From OMIW01 sp044235645 (GTDB lineage Bacteria; Bdellovibrionota_C; UBA2361; OMIW01): 64,000 bases of DNA. The notes beneath the pieces were generated by a model. It searched no databases. It had not been told where the DNA came from and saw only the letters and a list, made by a program, of their open reading frames with translations. Positions 45,275-54,058 of this stretch are shown here, one piece after another (position 1 is the first letter of the stretch; each line of letters opens with the position of its first letter). Location: contig JBIIHQ010000002.1 in the NCBI GenBank assembly GCA_044235645.1, positions 248,001-312,000 of the forward strand, read 5' to 3'. A program made the translations under genes and the position numbers.

Positions 45275-47014
45275 ATGGTTCTTCGCGGTGGTTGCTTTCC
45301 TCGGGCGCGTCTGATGACCGCTTTCAGTGCGGTGGTGACGGGATTGCTGATCTTTCCCGCTCATGCGGAGGTTCGGGTCGTACCGGGTCAATATGTTATC
45401 TCAGAGGTTGATGGAGGAGCTCCCCGGTCAGCTCGTTTTATGAGCGGTGAGTTGGAGGGGCATCGGCTTCTTCGTTCTCTCCGACCTGGTGTCGCTCTTG
45501 TTGAACGAGGCGATGCTCGGATGGCTTCGCTCCGGAGCGAAGGATCGGTTCCGTTCGACCCTTCGGATACCTTCTGCCGAGATATAATCGAATCAGGACG
45601 TGCTCGGTACTGCTCTCCGAACTATGAGATCCAGGCTCTTGTCAGTGTCCCAAACGGCGAAGCGGACCCCCGAATTGGTGAACAGTGGGGGTTCGAGCGG
45701 GTTGGAGCGGGGGCGGTATGGTCGGCTGCCAGCACCGCGCCAGAGAGTGTAGTCGCTCTCGTTGATTCCGGTATTGATTACAACCATCCAGACCTTCGCG
45801 GAATACTCTGGGAGAACGAGGCAGAGGTTCCGGCTAATGGAATCGATGATGACCTCAATGGGTATGTTGATGACCGTCTCGGAGTTGATTTCGCGACAGG
45901 GGGTACTGATCCGATGGATGGTTACGGTCACGGCACTCACATTGCCGGTACCATCGGAGCTCTTCCTGAAAATGGGATCGGCATACGCGGACTCGTGCCG
46001 AATGTCAAAATAATGGCATTGAGAATTTTCGACAACGAGGGCAAGGGAAGTTTATCGCGGGCATTGGAGGCGTTTGCCTACGTCGAGAAGATGCGGCAGC
46101 GGGGAGTTCCTGTGCGGGTCATTAATGCTTCTTGGGGGGGGAGCGGAGCAGTCCCTATCATTGAGGAGGCGATAACGCGCCTAGGCACTCATGGGATCGT
46201 GGTGGTCGCAGCGGCAGGAAACGCTCGAACTGACAACGACGTGGTCCCCCACTTCCCGGCATCATTCAACGCGCCGAATCTCATCTCAGTAGCCTCGATA
46301 AGCAAGGGAGGGACTCTATCGTCATTCTCTAATTTCGGGGTCCAAACCGTCGATATCGCGGCACCGGGAGATGGGATAGTAGGCACAATTCCGGGGGCCA
46401 AGTACGCGCTCTTCGCAGGTTCGTCAATGGCCGCTTCTTTTGTGACGGGTGCTGTAGCCCTTTTGGCTGCACGAGAACCGGGGCTCTCGGCGGGTGAGCT
46501 AGCAACCCGAATAGTGGAAGGTGGTCGTCCGTTGTCTGTTTTACAGGGGGCGGTTTCGTCTGGCAGGGAGCTTTCATTCACGGGGGCTCTGAGGGTGAAT
46601 GATGGTGGCGGAGTCGGATTGCCGGGCTGCATCGGAAATGGTTGTGGGGCTGGGCGAGTATCGGTGAAGGCGGTTTCCGTGAAGGAGCGGGGCGTAAAGG
46701 GGCATCGACCTATCGCGGCGGGAGCAGAGATCGAGGTGCGTGTCAGAGCCTCCGGTTCGGGAACGGTACCTATAAGATTTTCCCTCGATGATTACCGTTG
46801 TGGCTCGAGCGTGCGGGTGAAGGTATCAAGCGGATCGGGAGGTATCAGCTTAAAAACACCGCAGAAGATAGCTTATTTTAACAGAATATCAATCGGTTCC
46901 GGTGGGAAAAAGGCATCGGTTGCGGTGCGAGGTTCCAGCAATACACGATGGTCAGCTCGACCTAAAAATACTCAGAAGAGTGTCTGTCGAAGCCTTATCG
47001 CAGCTGTTAAGTAA
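45275..47014 (+). CDS. Secreted subtilisin-like serine protease (S8)
   Basis: The 579-residue protein has a signal peptide (about residues 12-32), an N-terminal pro-like region with several cysteines, and the S8 catalytic domain. The catalytic Asp lies in LVDSGIDYNHPDL, His in GHGTHIAGT, Asn in AAAGN and Ser in GSSMAASF (usually GTSMAAP). A C-terminal ~130-residue domain with cysteines (GCIGNGCG, DYRCGSS) follows. The ATG at 45275 has an AGGGGG site. It is probably secreted or outer-membrane associated. Confidence 0.92.
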   Translation: MVLRGGCFPRARLMTAFSAVVTGLLIFPAHAEVRVVPGQYVISEVDGGAPRSARFMSGELEGHRLLRSLRPGVALVERGDARMASLRSEGSVPFDPSDTFCRDIIESGRARYCSPNYEIQALVSVPNGEADPRIGEQWGFERVGAGAVWSAASTAPESVVALVDSGIDYNHPDLRGILWENEAEVPANGIDDDLNGYVDDRLGVDFATGGTDPMDGYGHGTHIAGTIGALPENGIGIRGLVPNVKIMALRIFDNEGKGSLSRALEAFAYVEKMRQRGVPVRVINASWGGSGAVPIIEEAITRLGTHGIVVVAAAGNARTDNDVVPHFPASFNAPNLISVASISKGGTLSSFSNFGVQTVDIAAPGDGIVGTIPGAKYALFAGSSMAASFVTGAVALLAAREPGLSAGELATRIVEGGRPLSVLQGAVSSGRELSFTGALRVNDGGGVGLPGCIGNGCGAGRVSVKAVSVKERGVKGHRPIAAGAEIEVRVRASGSGTVPIRFSLDDYRCGSSVRVKVSSGSGGISLKTPQKIAYFNRISIGSGGKKASVAVRGSSNTRWSARPKNTQKSVCRSLIAAVK

Positions 47015-47784
47015 AGGGCTGCTTTGTTCTTCAGTCGGATTTAATCGAAGAGCTCCCTGAGTCTCTGAAAATTTTTTGCGACACCAAGAATTTGTCGGGT
47101 GACTACTGGTGTGAAAGCTGAGAGTGAAAAAATTGCCGAGTAAAAGGGGAAATTGAAGAATCGAAAAAAAATCTGAAACACTTGGAACGTGATCTGTCAT
47201 CGAAATAGTATCTTGCTCTCGATGAAATCCGGTGGCACTCTGAATATAACGAGACGCAGTGAGCAGTTAAACGCGACTGCGGCGAAGTTGATAGGTTGCA
47301 CTCCGCAATTTTGTGAGTGAGGAGTGAAGCGTTTGAAGATGGTCATGCACAGAAAATTCGCAGGTCGGCGAATTGGTGGGAGTGGCCGGAGCAAACGCCG
47401 AGGTGAAGAAGAGCAGAGACTGATGAAGCTCTGCTCCTGACCGAGCTCATACCGGGACAGGTCCAGAGGTGGTCCTGGCACCTTGAGGTCGTCTTAAGTG
47501 GTCCCTATATCCTCGAAAAAAGGATTGAGGGATGACGGGGATCGAAGGTGAACTTCAAAGTTGTACGCGGCGAGAGTTGCAAACTTGGGGGAATGATCGA
47601 AAAGATCATGGATTCCACAGAGAGCGACACGGGCCGTGGGTTTCGGGGAGTATCGGTGATGAAGGGGCCCTACGGGGCGCTACCCTCGTCGCCAAAGAGA
47701 GTATCGACCTTTGTGTGTACGTAACAGCCGGGAGGAGTGTCTGCTCCGCGTACCATGGCTGGTTGCGCAAATTGGAGAAAATAA
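47015..47784. other. Long gene-free stretch upstream of the histone-like gene
   Basis: About 770 bases with no convincing gene. It contains A-rich sequence (47100-47180), an 8-bp hairpin GAGCAGAG/CTCTGCTC (47411-47436) and an imperfect CAGGTCC/GGTCCTG hairpin near 47458-47477. A frame from 47532 is rejected. The final part probably serves as the leader of the H1-like gene. Confidence 0.45.
47483..47511 (+). promoter_or_regulatory. Possible sigma-70 promoter for the H1-like gene
   Basis: TTGAGG (47483-47488), a 17-base spacer and TATATC (47506-47511). It would give a leader of about 265 bases before the ATG at 47785. Confidence 0.4.
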
Positions 47785-48231
47785 ATGATGGCTACTACGG
47801 ATACATCTGTTTCGGCTGCTGCACCAGAGGCTGCGCCAAAGAAAGCGGTTCGGAAGACAACGGCTCGCAAGCCTGCAGCTAAGAAGCCAGCGGCCAAAAA
47901 GCCTGCTGCGAAGAAGACGGTAAAGAAGGTTGTGGCCAAGAAGCCAGCTGCCGCAAAGAAGACCGTAAAGAAGGTTGCGGCTAAGAAGCCAGCTGCTGCC
48001 AAGAAGACGGTGAAGAAGGTCGCAGCTAAGAAGCCTGTCGCCAAGAAGACGGTGAAGAAGGTTGCCGCCAAGAAGCCTGCTGTTAAGAAGACAGTGAAGA
48101 AGGTTGCAGCTAAGAAGCCTGCCGCCAAGAAGGCTGTCAAGAAGGCTGTAAAGTCTGCTTCGCCGAAGAAGCTCGTTGCTCGCAAAGTCGCGCGCAAAGT
48201 GATCGCTCGGAAAGCAGCGCCCCGTCCGTAA
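47785..48231 (+). CDS. Histone H1-like Lys/Ala-repeat protein
   Basis: The 148-residue protein is almost entirely Lys, Ala, Pro, Val and Thr, built of about six copies of a 13-14-residue unit around KKTVKKVAAKKPAA. It has no hydrophobic core. Such proteins bind DNA without sequence preference, like H1-like HctB and related bacterial proteins. The first ATG has GGAG at 7-base spacing. Two hairpins, the second an intrinsic terminator, follow at 48243-48321, so it is monocistronic. DNA repeats in the gene may cause copy-number change. Confidence 0.82.
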   Translation: MMATTDTSVSAAAPEAAPKKAVRKTTARKPAAKKPAAKKPAAKKTVKKVVAKKPAAAKKTVKKVAAKKPAAAKKTVKKVAAKKPVAKKTVKKVAAKKPAVKKTVKKVAAKKPAAKKAVKKAVKSASPKKLVARKVARKVIARKAAPRP

Positions 48232-48242
48232 TGGGAGGGAAG

Positions 48243-48274
48243 GTTAAAGGTAGCTGTAATCGGCTGCCTTTAAC
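48243..48274 (+). terminator. 12-bp hairpin downstream of the H1-like gene
   Basis: GTTAAAGGTAGC pairs with GCTGCCTTTAAC (one U-G wobble) around an 8-base loop. There is no T-run directly after it, so it may protect the mRNA 3' end, followed by the true terminator. Confidence 0.55.
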
Positions 48275-48290
48275 TTCGCGCGGTAAATCG

Positions 48291-48321
48291 AAAAAAGCCC
48301 TCCCACGTGAGGGCTTTTTTT
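48291..48321 (+). terminator. Intrinsic terminator
   Basis: AAAAAAGCCCTC-CCACGT-GAGGGCTTTTTTT: a 7-bp GC-rich stem with an A-run before and T7 after. It can work in both directions. Confidence 0.9.
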
Positions 48322-48398
48322 GTGCCTTTTCTCCCTGATTCTGCGGTCTGCAGAACTGAGGGGTATGCAACAAAAAGATGGCAGAGGAGATGTTGCTT

Positions 48399-49172
48399 AT
48401 GGATCGCAGAGAACTATTGAAGACAGTAGCGGTGGCGAGTTCCGTCGCGATACTCAGTCGAACAGGAATGCTGACAGATAGTGATGCGTTTGCCCAAGAA
48501 CGTGTAGAAAAGGAAAATGCGCCCAGTACTGGCGATTTCCCCGCCCTTCCCTATAGTGCCGATGCTCTTGCACCTGTCATTGATGCCGAGACGATGATGC
48601 TTCATCACGGTGCTCACCATCGGGCTTATTTTGATAAATTGAACGCCGCGCTCACCCAGTGGTCAGCGCAGTCAGATGCGCAAAACTATTCGCCCGCGCA
48701 GGCACCACTTGTTGAGCTTCTCGCCAATCTCGATAAGATTCCGGAAAATTTCAGGCAAACAATCCGTAATCAGGGAGGCGGTCATTTTAACCATACCCTC
48801 TTCTGGGAGACGATGACACCAGGCAAGGGTGGTACTGCGTTTGGTGAGGTGGGTAAGGAGATCGCAGCAACGTTCGGTGGATTTGACCAGTTCAAGGAGA
48901 AATTTGAAACGGCTGGGATCTCGCATTTCGGGAGCGGATGGGTATGGCTCAGTCTCGGGCGAGATGGCAGACTCGATCTTGGCGCCTATCCAAATCAGGA
49001 TTCGCCCGTCATGGCCGGAAAGACGCCGATTATTGGGAATGACCTCTGGGAGCACGCCTATTACCTGAGCTACCGAAACCGTCGTGCGGAGTACCTGAAG
49101 GCGTGGTGGAACGTGGTGAACTGGGGGGTCGTTGAGAAGAGGTTCGTTGAGGCTCGTGCGGCTCGGGGGTAG
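48399..49172 (+). CDS. sodB: Tat-exported Fe/Mn superoxide dismutase
   Basis: This enzyme disproportionates superoxide. The 257-residue protein begins with a twin-arginine signal (DRRELLKTV plus a hydrophobic stretch). The Fe/Mn-SOD domain follows from FPALPYSADALAPVI onward, with metal ligands in HHGAHHRAYFDKLN, GGHFNHTLFW and DLWEHAYYL. Tat export suggests folding in the cytoplasm with metal before export to the periplasm. The ATG at 48399 has GAGGAG at 9-base spacing; in-frame ATGs at 48378 and 48390 are possible. Metal preference cannot be told for sure. Confidence 0.92.
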   Translation: MDRRELLKTVAVASSVAILSRTGMLTDSDAFAQERVEKENAPSTGDFPALPYSADALAPVIDAETMMLHHGAHHRAYFDKLNAALTQWSAQSDAQNYSPAQAPLVELLANLDKIPENFRQTIRNQGGGHFNHTLFWETMTPGKGGTAFGEVGKEIAATFGGFDQFKEKFETAGISHFGSGWVWLSLGRDGRLDLGAYPNQDSPVMAGKTPIIGNDLWEHAYYLSYRNRRAEYLKAWWNVVNWGVVEKRFVEARAARG

Positions 49173-49244
49173 AGGTTTCGCGAAGGGGTAAGGAGCGTGC
49201 CGCGGAGTCTTATCGACCCGCGGTATGCATCTCCTTCAATTAAC

Positions 49245-49457
49245 TCAATGCAGCTCTTGCAACGACACCTGCTTCTCGAGATCCCGCACCAGGTTGCACA
49301 CCCGTTCCCGAATCTCATCGGCCAGCACGGCGATAAGGGTTCCCGTTTGCGAGACGCCGTTGTCGGCTTGCACCGTCTCTCGGGTAATCCATTCTGCAGA
49401 ACACTCAAGGTGTTCTAGTCTACTCGTAATCTCAAGCAGTTTCTGAACAGTATCCAT
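49245..49457 (-). CDS. Small helical hypothetical protein
   Basis: A 70-residue protein starting at ATG 49457 with GAGGAAA at 6-base spacing. It looks helical (MDTVQKLLEITSRLEHLECS, then LIAVLADEIRERVCNLVRDLE). An in-frame upstream extension to 49628 is low-complexity and rejected. No family was recognised. Convergent with the superoxide dismutase gene. Confidence 0.6.
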   Translation of the reverse strand: MDTVQKLLEITSRLEHLECSAEWITRETVQADNGVSQTGTLIAVLADEIRERVCNLVRDLEKQVSLQELH

Positions 49458-49791
49458 AGGGTTTCCTCGAGAGAACGCGTTGGTATTTCTGATGATTAGC
49501 CGGTAGGGTTTCGAGCATATGTATGGTCTAGATGCGAAACGACTGGGGGAGGGTTCAGGAAGGGGGCGGGGTGTGTGGACCTCCGGGGCCCGCATGCAGG
49601 GGGATGGTGCCAGCGCAATGCGGGACATAACCCCGCGTACCCAGGATCACGATCCGAGCACTAGCTCCCGAAACGGGCGCTTGAGTCGCTCCTGCTCGCC
49701 CGGGTCGACCCCCTTTTCTCAGCCATAATTTACGGGCCTGCCACATCTGTTCGCAATCGCCGCGTGATGTATGCGTGGAGCTCTCGACCCG
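49458..49791. other. Gap in the small-gene cluster
   Basis: About 330 bases without a supported gene, between the 70-residue ORF and the terminator of the next small gene. No clear promoter could be placed. Confidence 0.35.
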
Positions 49792-49827
49792 AAAAAAAGC
49801 GGACGGTCCTTTGTCGGGAACGTCCGC
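49792..49827 (-). terminator. Intrinsic terminator, minus strand
   Basis: On the minus strand GCGGACG/CGTCCGC forms a 7-bp stem around a 15-base loop and ends in T7 (AAAAAAA at 49792-49798 on the plus strand). It lies just after the stop of the 84-residue protein gene. Confidence 0.75.
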
Positions 49828-49837
49828 GCGGGCGGTG

Positions 49838-50092
49838 TCACAATTTTCGCAGTGAGTTCATTAACCGAGCCCATCGTCCCCTCCACGTATGTGGATAATG
49901 CTGAATCCAAGCATCGTCTATCATCTTGGGGAGATTCGCGGCGAGATTAGCTTTGAACCTTTCATTTTCTAATGCTGCCAACGCCTCCGATTCCGGGACC
50001 CGCTCATACGTTACCTTAGCTCGAACCATCTCACCCCGGAGAGTAATCCGAAGCCAAGTTCCGTCGGACAACTGTCTATAAGGGACTCTCAT
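49838..50092 (-). CDS. Small hypothetical protein, 84 residues
   Basis: The 84-residue protein has a beta-rich N-terminus (MRVPYRQLSDGTWLRITLRGEMVRAKVTYERV) and a helical C-terminus with Trp-rich HTWRGRWARLMN. No hydrophobic span. It has its own intrinsic terminator. No family was recognised. Confidence 0.55.
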   Translation of the reverse strand: MRVPYRQLSDGTWLRITLRGEMVRAKVTYERVPESEALAALENERFKANLAANLPKMIDDAWIQHYPHTWRGRWARLMNSLRKL

Positions 50093-50178
50093 AACCTGTG
50101 GATGAAAACTCCCGGAGCATTATCGCATTCCCTATATTCGTCAAGCACAAGAGAGAACATCTGCGGCCGCTTGCGTTG

Positions 50179-50215
50179 AAAAAAAGGCCAGCGACCCCTC
50201 CTGAGGTCGTTGGCC
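50179..50215 (-). terminator. Strong intrinsic terminator, minus strand
   Basis: GGCCAACGACC/GGTCGCTGGCC, an 11-bp stem (one G-U) with an 8-base loop and T7 on the minus strand (A7 at 50179-50185). Confidence 0.85.
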
Positions 50216-50222
50216 GGTGTGA

Positions 50223-50477
50223 TTAGGTCAGAAGAGTCAGCAAGAAAAGGCCAATCCCCACCAAAAAAACGTAAGAAGAGCACAGCCGCATCAGCGGTCG
50301 CTCCGTTTCTGGTAGAGTCGCGATTCGCTTGAGACACCAGATGCCGATGCCGATGAGAAACGTCGAAAGAGCGTATTCTCGTATGATTAAAAGGAGAAAT
50401 ATGCCTCCTGAAACGGCAGCCAGTCTCCAAACCCGATAACCTTTTGATCCTGCTTGAAACCGTCGTAACCAGCGCAT
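50223..50477 (-). CDS. Small membrane protein, 84 residues
   Basis: The 84-residue protein has a basic N-terminus (MRWLRRFQAGSKGYRVWR) and two or three hydrophobic spans (about 19-33, 35-47 and 65-83). The ATG at 50477 has GGAG at 6-base spacing; a longer TTG start at 50528 is less likely. It has its own terminator. Function unknown. Confidence 0.55.
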   Translation of the reverse strand: MRWLRRFQAGSKGYRVWRLAAVSGGIFLLLIIREYALSTFLIGIGIWCLKRIATLPETERPLMRLCSSYVFLVGIGLFLLTLLT

Positions 50478-50787
50478 AACACGCTCCTCAATGCCGTCAG
50501 TGTCCGTGTTCCTTGCCAAAACTGTCAACCTTTACCGATCTTTTCAAGTTCTCTGTTATCCTGAGCGCATCATTAAACAGGTGTAAAAGGTGAGTGCCCG
50601 TGCGGAGTGTGGAGCGTTGTGGAGTGTCTCTGTAACCGGGAAATTCGGGAAAGATCACGAGCGTCTTCGTGATTCAACGATGATGCGGCATGTGTGCTAG
50701 GAGGCTGGAGGTGTGGCATCGGTGTCGGGCGGAATGGTCTGGGTGCGCACGACTGGCTCGGATACAGCTCCGCCCGATTGATGGGAT

Positions 50788-50821
50788 AAAAAGGCCAGTA
50801 CCTTCTCTCGAAGGTACTGGC
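50788..50821 (-). terminator. Strong intrinsic terminator, minus strand
   Basis: An 11-bp perfect stem (GCCAGTACCTT at 50794-50804 with AAGGTACTGGC at 50811-50821), 6-base loop, and T5 at its minus-strand end (A5 at 50788-50792). Confidence 0.85.
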
Positions 50822-50839
50822 TGAGCGATTGGCGATTTG

Positions 50840-51184
50840 TCACGAAAGGGTGAAGAAGCAAAGCCCGAGGACTATCATCAGTGCCCCCATGTAAGGATCG
50901 TACCGACCCTGGCGAAATACCACCAAGGCGAGACCTTGGAGGCATGCGAACACCCCCTTCACCAGAACTCCGACGGGGAAAATCAGAAAAAGGAGCCAAA
51001 CGATGAGTGCCAGATCCCTCCAATACTTTCGGAGCACTGGTCCTACTCTCCTGACCCAGGATGGCAGTAGGTGACAACCCTGCTCGCAGAGGAATTTGGC
51101 CCGTTCGACGAGACGTCCAATCCTTCGCAAACCTTTTTTCATAACCTTATCCGATATCCCATCAATTTCTCCCCCAAACCTCAT
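50840..51184 (-). CDS. Small membrane protein, 114 residues
   Basis: The protein has a basic, Cys-containing N-terminal part and two hydrophobic spans (about 60-85 and 98-114). The ATG at 51184 follows a TTGACAGGG stretch; a start at 51142 is possible. It has its own terminator and ends the small-gene cluster. A C12 run lies just beyond its start (51194-51205). Function unknown. Confidence 0.5.
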   Translation of the reverse strand: MRFGGEIDGISDKVMKKGLRRIGRLVERAKFLCEQGCHLLPSWVRRVGPVLRKYWRDLALIVWLLFLIFPVGVLVKGVFACLQGLALVVFRQGRYDPYMGALMIVLGLCFFTLS

Positions 51185-51317
51185 CCCTGTCAACCCCCCC
51201 CCCCCGTTGCCCTCACCCCCTCATCCGCTGTAATCTTTCGGGCGCCGAATTCCCCGCCTACCCCGTGTCGCCGCCCGTCTCTATCCCCTCGCCCTGAGCA
51301 CCACAAGGAGTAGTTCA

Positions 51318-52082
51318 ATGATTAATATTCTGACCGCCCTCATCCTTCTCGGGGTCATTGTGGCTCCGTACGTGTTTCCCGATCGCATCCCCGAACCGTT
51401 ATTAACGGCGGAATACCAGACCGGGGTGCTTCTGCTCTTTGTGGGTTATCTTTTGGTAGAGGGAATCCGACAACGTCGACCCCAGACCTCGCGGACAGGC
51501 GATGACCCTGCGCGGGCGCTCCGTGAAAAGAACAGCGAGCTTGCAGAGCGGGTGCGGGGGCTTGAGGGAGAATTGGCGACGGTGTCGGGGGAAGTTCGTG
51601 AGGGGCGTGAGCGCGCGGAAGGACTGGCGCGCGCCCTCGCGGAGGCGCAGGCCCGTCTGGCAGCGGCACCGGCCCGCTCGGGTGCTCAGGCATCATCACA
51701 TTCGGTTGCTGAGGCATTACAGATGCTTGCGCTCCTGCAGCAGCGGGGGCGGTTCGTTGATTTTGTGATGCAGGATATCGCCCCAATTTCGAATGAGCAG
51801 ATCGGTGCGGTCGCCCGATTTGTTCATCAGGGGTGTCGCTCGGTCTTTGATGAGCTCTTTGAGATTGAGCCCGTGAGGGAGGAGGGAGAGGGGGCTGCGA
51901 TAACCCTCGCGGGTGCGCCGGACCCGGAACAGCTTCGGATTCAGGGAAGGACACCGACTTATCCGACGCAGGCGACGATTGTTCATCGGGGGTGGCTCAC
52001 GAATCGAGTCACGTTGCCGAGTGTCACCGCCGAGCGTCAGCCTCCTTATGTGATCGCACCTGCGGATGCAGAGGTGCGCTAG
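51318..52082 (+). CDS. DUF2760 membrane protein of an Hsp70 gene trio
   Basis: The 254-residue protein has two N-terminal hydrophobic segments (about 3-20 and 35-47), a coiled-coil Glu/Arg/Ala-rich linker (about 65-120), and the C-terminal DUF2760 domain. That domain shows LQMLALLQQRGRFVDFVMQD, QIGAVARFVHQGCR and HRGWLTNRVTLP. DUF2760 proteins are regularly encoded next to a pair of Hsp70-like genes, and both follow here. GGAG precedes the ATG. The function of the family is unknown. Confidence 0.8.
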   Translation: MINILTALILLGVIVAPYVFPDRIPEPLLTAEYQTGVLLLFVGYLLVEGIRQRRPQTSRTGDDPARALREKNSELAERVRGLEGELATVSGEVREGRERAEGLARALAEAQARLAAAPARSGAQASSHSVAEALQMLALLQQRGRFVDFVMQDIAPISNEQIGAVARFVHQGCRSVFDELFEIEPVREEGEGAAITLAGAPDPEQLRIQGRTPTYPTQATIVHRGWLTNRVTLPSVTAERQPPYVIAPADAEVR

Positions 52083-52147
52083 CCAAAGGGTAACGTCACC
52101 AACACCACTTTGTTTTGGCACAAGCAGCAATTCATGCCCATTCATCT

Positions 52148-54058
52148 ATGAACTCATCTTCATCACCGCAATTGTTGATCGCTATCGGCATTGACCTTGG
52201 TACGTCTAATACAACCGCATCCATCGCGGAGGAAGGTACCACTCCACCCCGCGCGATTTCCCTCCGGCAGGTTCAGGGGCCAGGGGTGACGACGACGAAT
52301 GGTCTTCTTCCCTCGGTGCTATACCTTCCCACGAGCGCCGAAACTGCAACTGCATCCTTTGCTCTGCCGTGGTCGCTCACCGGTGATGAGCCGGTCGTTG
52401 GTCTGTTTGCCCGCGATCAAGAAGCTCGTACCCCCGACCGGGTGATCCGTTCCGCGAAATCATGGCTCTGCAATTCCGCGATCGATCGGCGTGCTCCGGT
52501 ATTGCCGTGGCACGCAGCCGATGATTTAGCGAAACTTTCTCCCTTCGAGGCATCGCGCGCAATCCTTGCGCATGTTCGTCGGGCCTCACACCTGTGGGCG
52601 AGCGATGAAGAATTGTCCGACCCGTGTGCCGTCGGTGCGACTCCCGGCTCGATCGTCGTCACCGTACCTGCATCGTTTGATGAAGTCGCGCGGCAGCTGA
52701 CGTATGATGCTGCGATTGCTGCGGGGCTCCCCTCGTGCACCCTTCTTGAAGAACCGCAGGCAGCCTTCTACGCGTGGCTCTCGCACCACGAAAGCGATTG
52801 GCGGCAGATCGTCAAACCGGGCGATACGCTCTTGGTGTGTGATGTGGGAGGGGGAACCGCTGACTTTTCCCTTATCGCGGTGCTCGAGGAGCAGGGGGAG
52901 TTGGTGCTTTCACGTATCGCAGTCGGCGATCACATCCTGCTCGGGGGGGATAATATCGATCTCGCGCTCGCGTATCGTGCTCGCTCACGGCTTCCCGCGA
53001 ACTCTGCTGAGTTAGATCCGTGGCAGATGGGTGTGCTCACTGCGCTTGCGCAGACGGCCAAGGAGCGGCTGCTCACTGATCCCACGCTCGGGACCTTCAC
53101 AATCACGATTCCGACCCGTGGCTCAAATCTCTTCGCTGCTCCTCTTGAGGTCTCTATCACCCGCGCAGATATCGAGGAGATTGTTCTCAGTGGGTTTTTT
53201 CCGATAGTTGATCGGACTGCACTCCCAGCGCAAAGAAAGAGTGCGAGCCTCACCGATTTCGGTCTTCCGTACGCAGCAGACCCCGCGCTGACCAAACACC
53301 TCGCGGCGTTCCTCGCGCGGAGCGCTACCCTCGTTGAGCAGACCCCTTCGTTGGCCCCTTTGCGGGAGCGCTCATCGGATGGGTTTATGCGACCGTCCGC
53401 GGTGCTTTTTAACGGAGGGCTATTCAATAGCGATACGTTGCGAGAGCGGGTGCTTTCTCTCCTCCGTGATTGGGTTGCGCCCTTCCCCCTGGAGGAGCTT
53501 CACGGTATTGATCGCTCGCAGGCAGTGAGTGTGGGTGCGGCATGGTATGCACGGCTCAAGGCATCGGGCACGGGGGTGCGCGTTCGCTCCGCAACTACCA
53601 AATCATTCTATGTCGGAGTTGAGAGCTCTCTCCCCGCAGTGCCCGGGTTTATTCCACCGCTCAAGGGGCTCTGTATTGCGCCGCGTGGCGTCGAGGAGGG
53701 GAACGATATCACACTTCCGGCAAAAACATTTTCTCTCGCAGCGGGAGAGGCAGTGCAGTTTCGCCTCTTTGCGAGTGCGGATCGTCCAGATGATCGCGCT
53801 GGGGATGAGGTGAGCGATGCCGAACGGTTGCTCGATGAGCTGGCACCGGTTAGTGCGACGATCAATCCGCCGGCTATTGGCTCGGCTAGCGCCGATCAAA
53901 TCGAGGGTTCCGTCCCCTTTGGGAGCGGCCCACCGCGAATCCCGGTTCAGCTTCACACCCGTCTCACCGAGCTGGGACTCCTTGAAATAACCCTCAAACA
54001 GACCACCTCTGATGATTCGTGGCACCTCGCCTTTGCGACACGTTCGGAGCACCCGTGA
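52148..54058 (+). CDS. Hsp70-family protein (first of a pair)
   Basis: The 636-residue protein has the actin-like ATPase motifs of Hsp70: IGIDLGTSNTTASI, VVTVPASFDEVARQLTYDAA, LEEPQAAFY and LVCDVGGGTADFS. Its C-terminal part differs from the DnaK substrate-binding domain and lacks an EEVD-like end. No dnaJ or grpE is adjacent. The start at 52148 gives a normal N-terminus; an upstream in-frame ATG at 52115 would add 11 residues. The stop overlaps the next Hsp70 start (GTGA). Confidence 0.85.
   Translation: MNSSSSPQLLIAIGIDLGTSNTTASIAEEGTTPPRAISLRQVQGPGVTTTNGLLPSVLYLPTSAETATASFALPWSLTGDEPVVGLFARDQEARTPDRVIRSAKSWLCNSAIDRRAPVLPWHAADDLAKLSPFEASRAILAHVRRASHLWASDEELSDPCAVGATPGSIVVTVPASFDEVARQLTYDAAIAAGLPSCTLLEEPQAAFYAWLSHHESDWRQIVKPGDTLLVCDVGGGTADFSLIAVLEEQGELVLSRIAVGDHILLGGDNIDLALAYRARSRLPANSAELDPWQMGVLTALAQTAKERLLTDPTLGTFTITIPTRGSNLFAAPLEVSITRADIEEIVLSGFFPIVDRTALPAQRKSASLTDFGLPYAADPALTKHLAAFLARSATLVEQTPSLAPLRERSSDGFMRPSAVLFNGGLFNSDTLRERVLSLLRDWVAPFPLEELHGIDRSQAVSVGAAWYARLKASGTGVRVRSATTKSFYVGVESSLPAVPGFIPPLKGLCIAPRGVEEGNDITLPAKTFSLAAGEAVQFRLFASADRPDDRAGDEVSDAERLLDELAPVSATINPPAIGSASADQIEGSVPFGSGPPRIPVQLHTRLTELGLLEITLKQTTSDDSWHLAFATRSEHP

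Noticed and set aside
47532..47882. 116-codon plus-strand frame before the H1-like gene
   Set aside because: It overlaps the H1-like gene start in another frame and has no recognisable pattern.
49458..49628. N-terminal extension of the 70-residue protein
   Set aside because: Low-complexity Pro/Ser/Arg sequence; a good ribosome site precedes the internal ATG at 49457.
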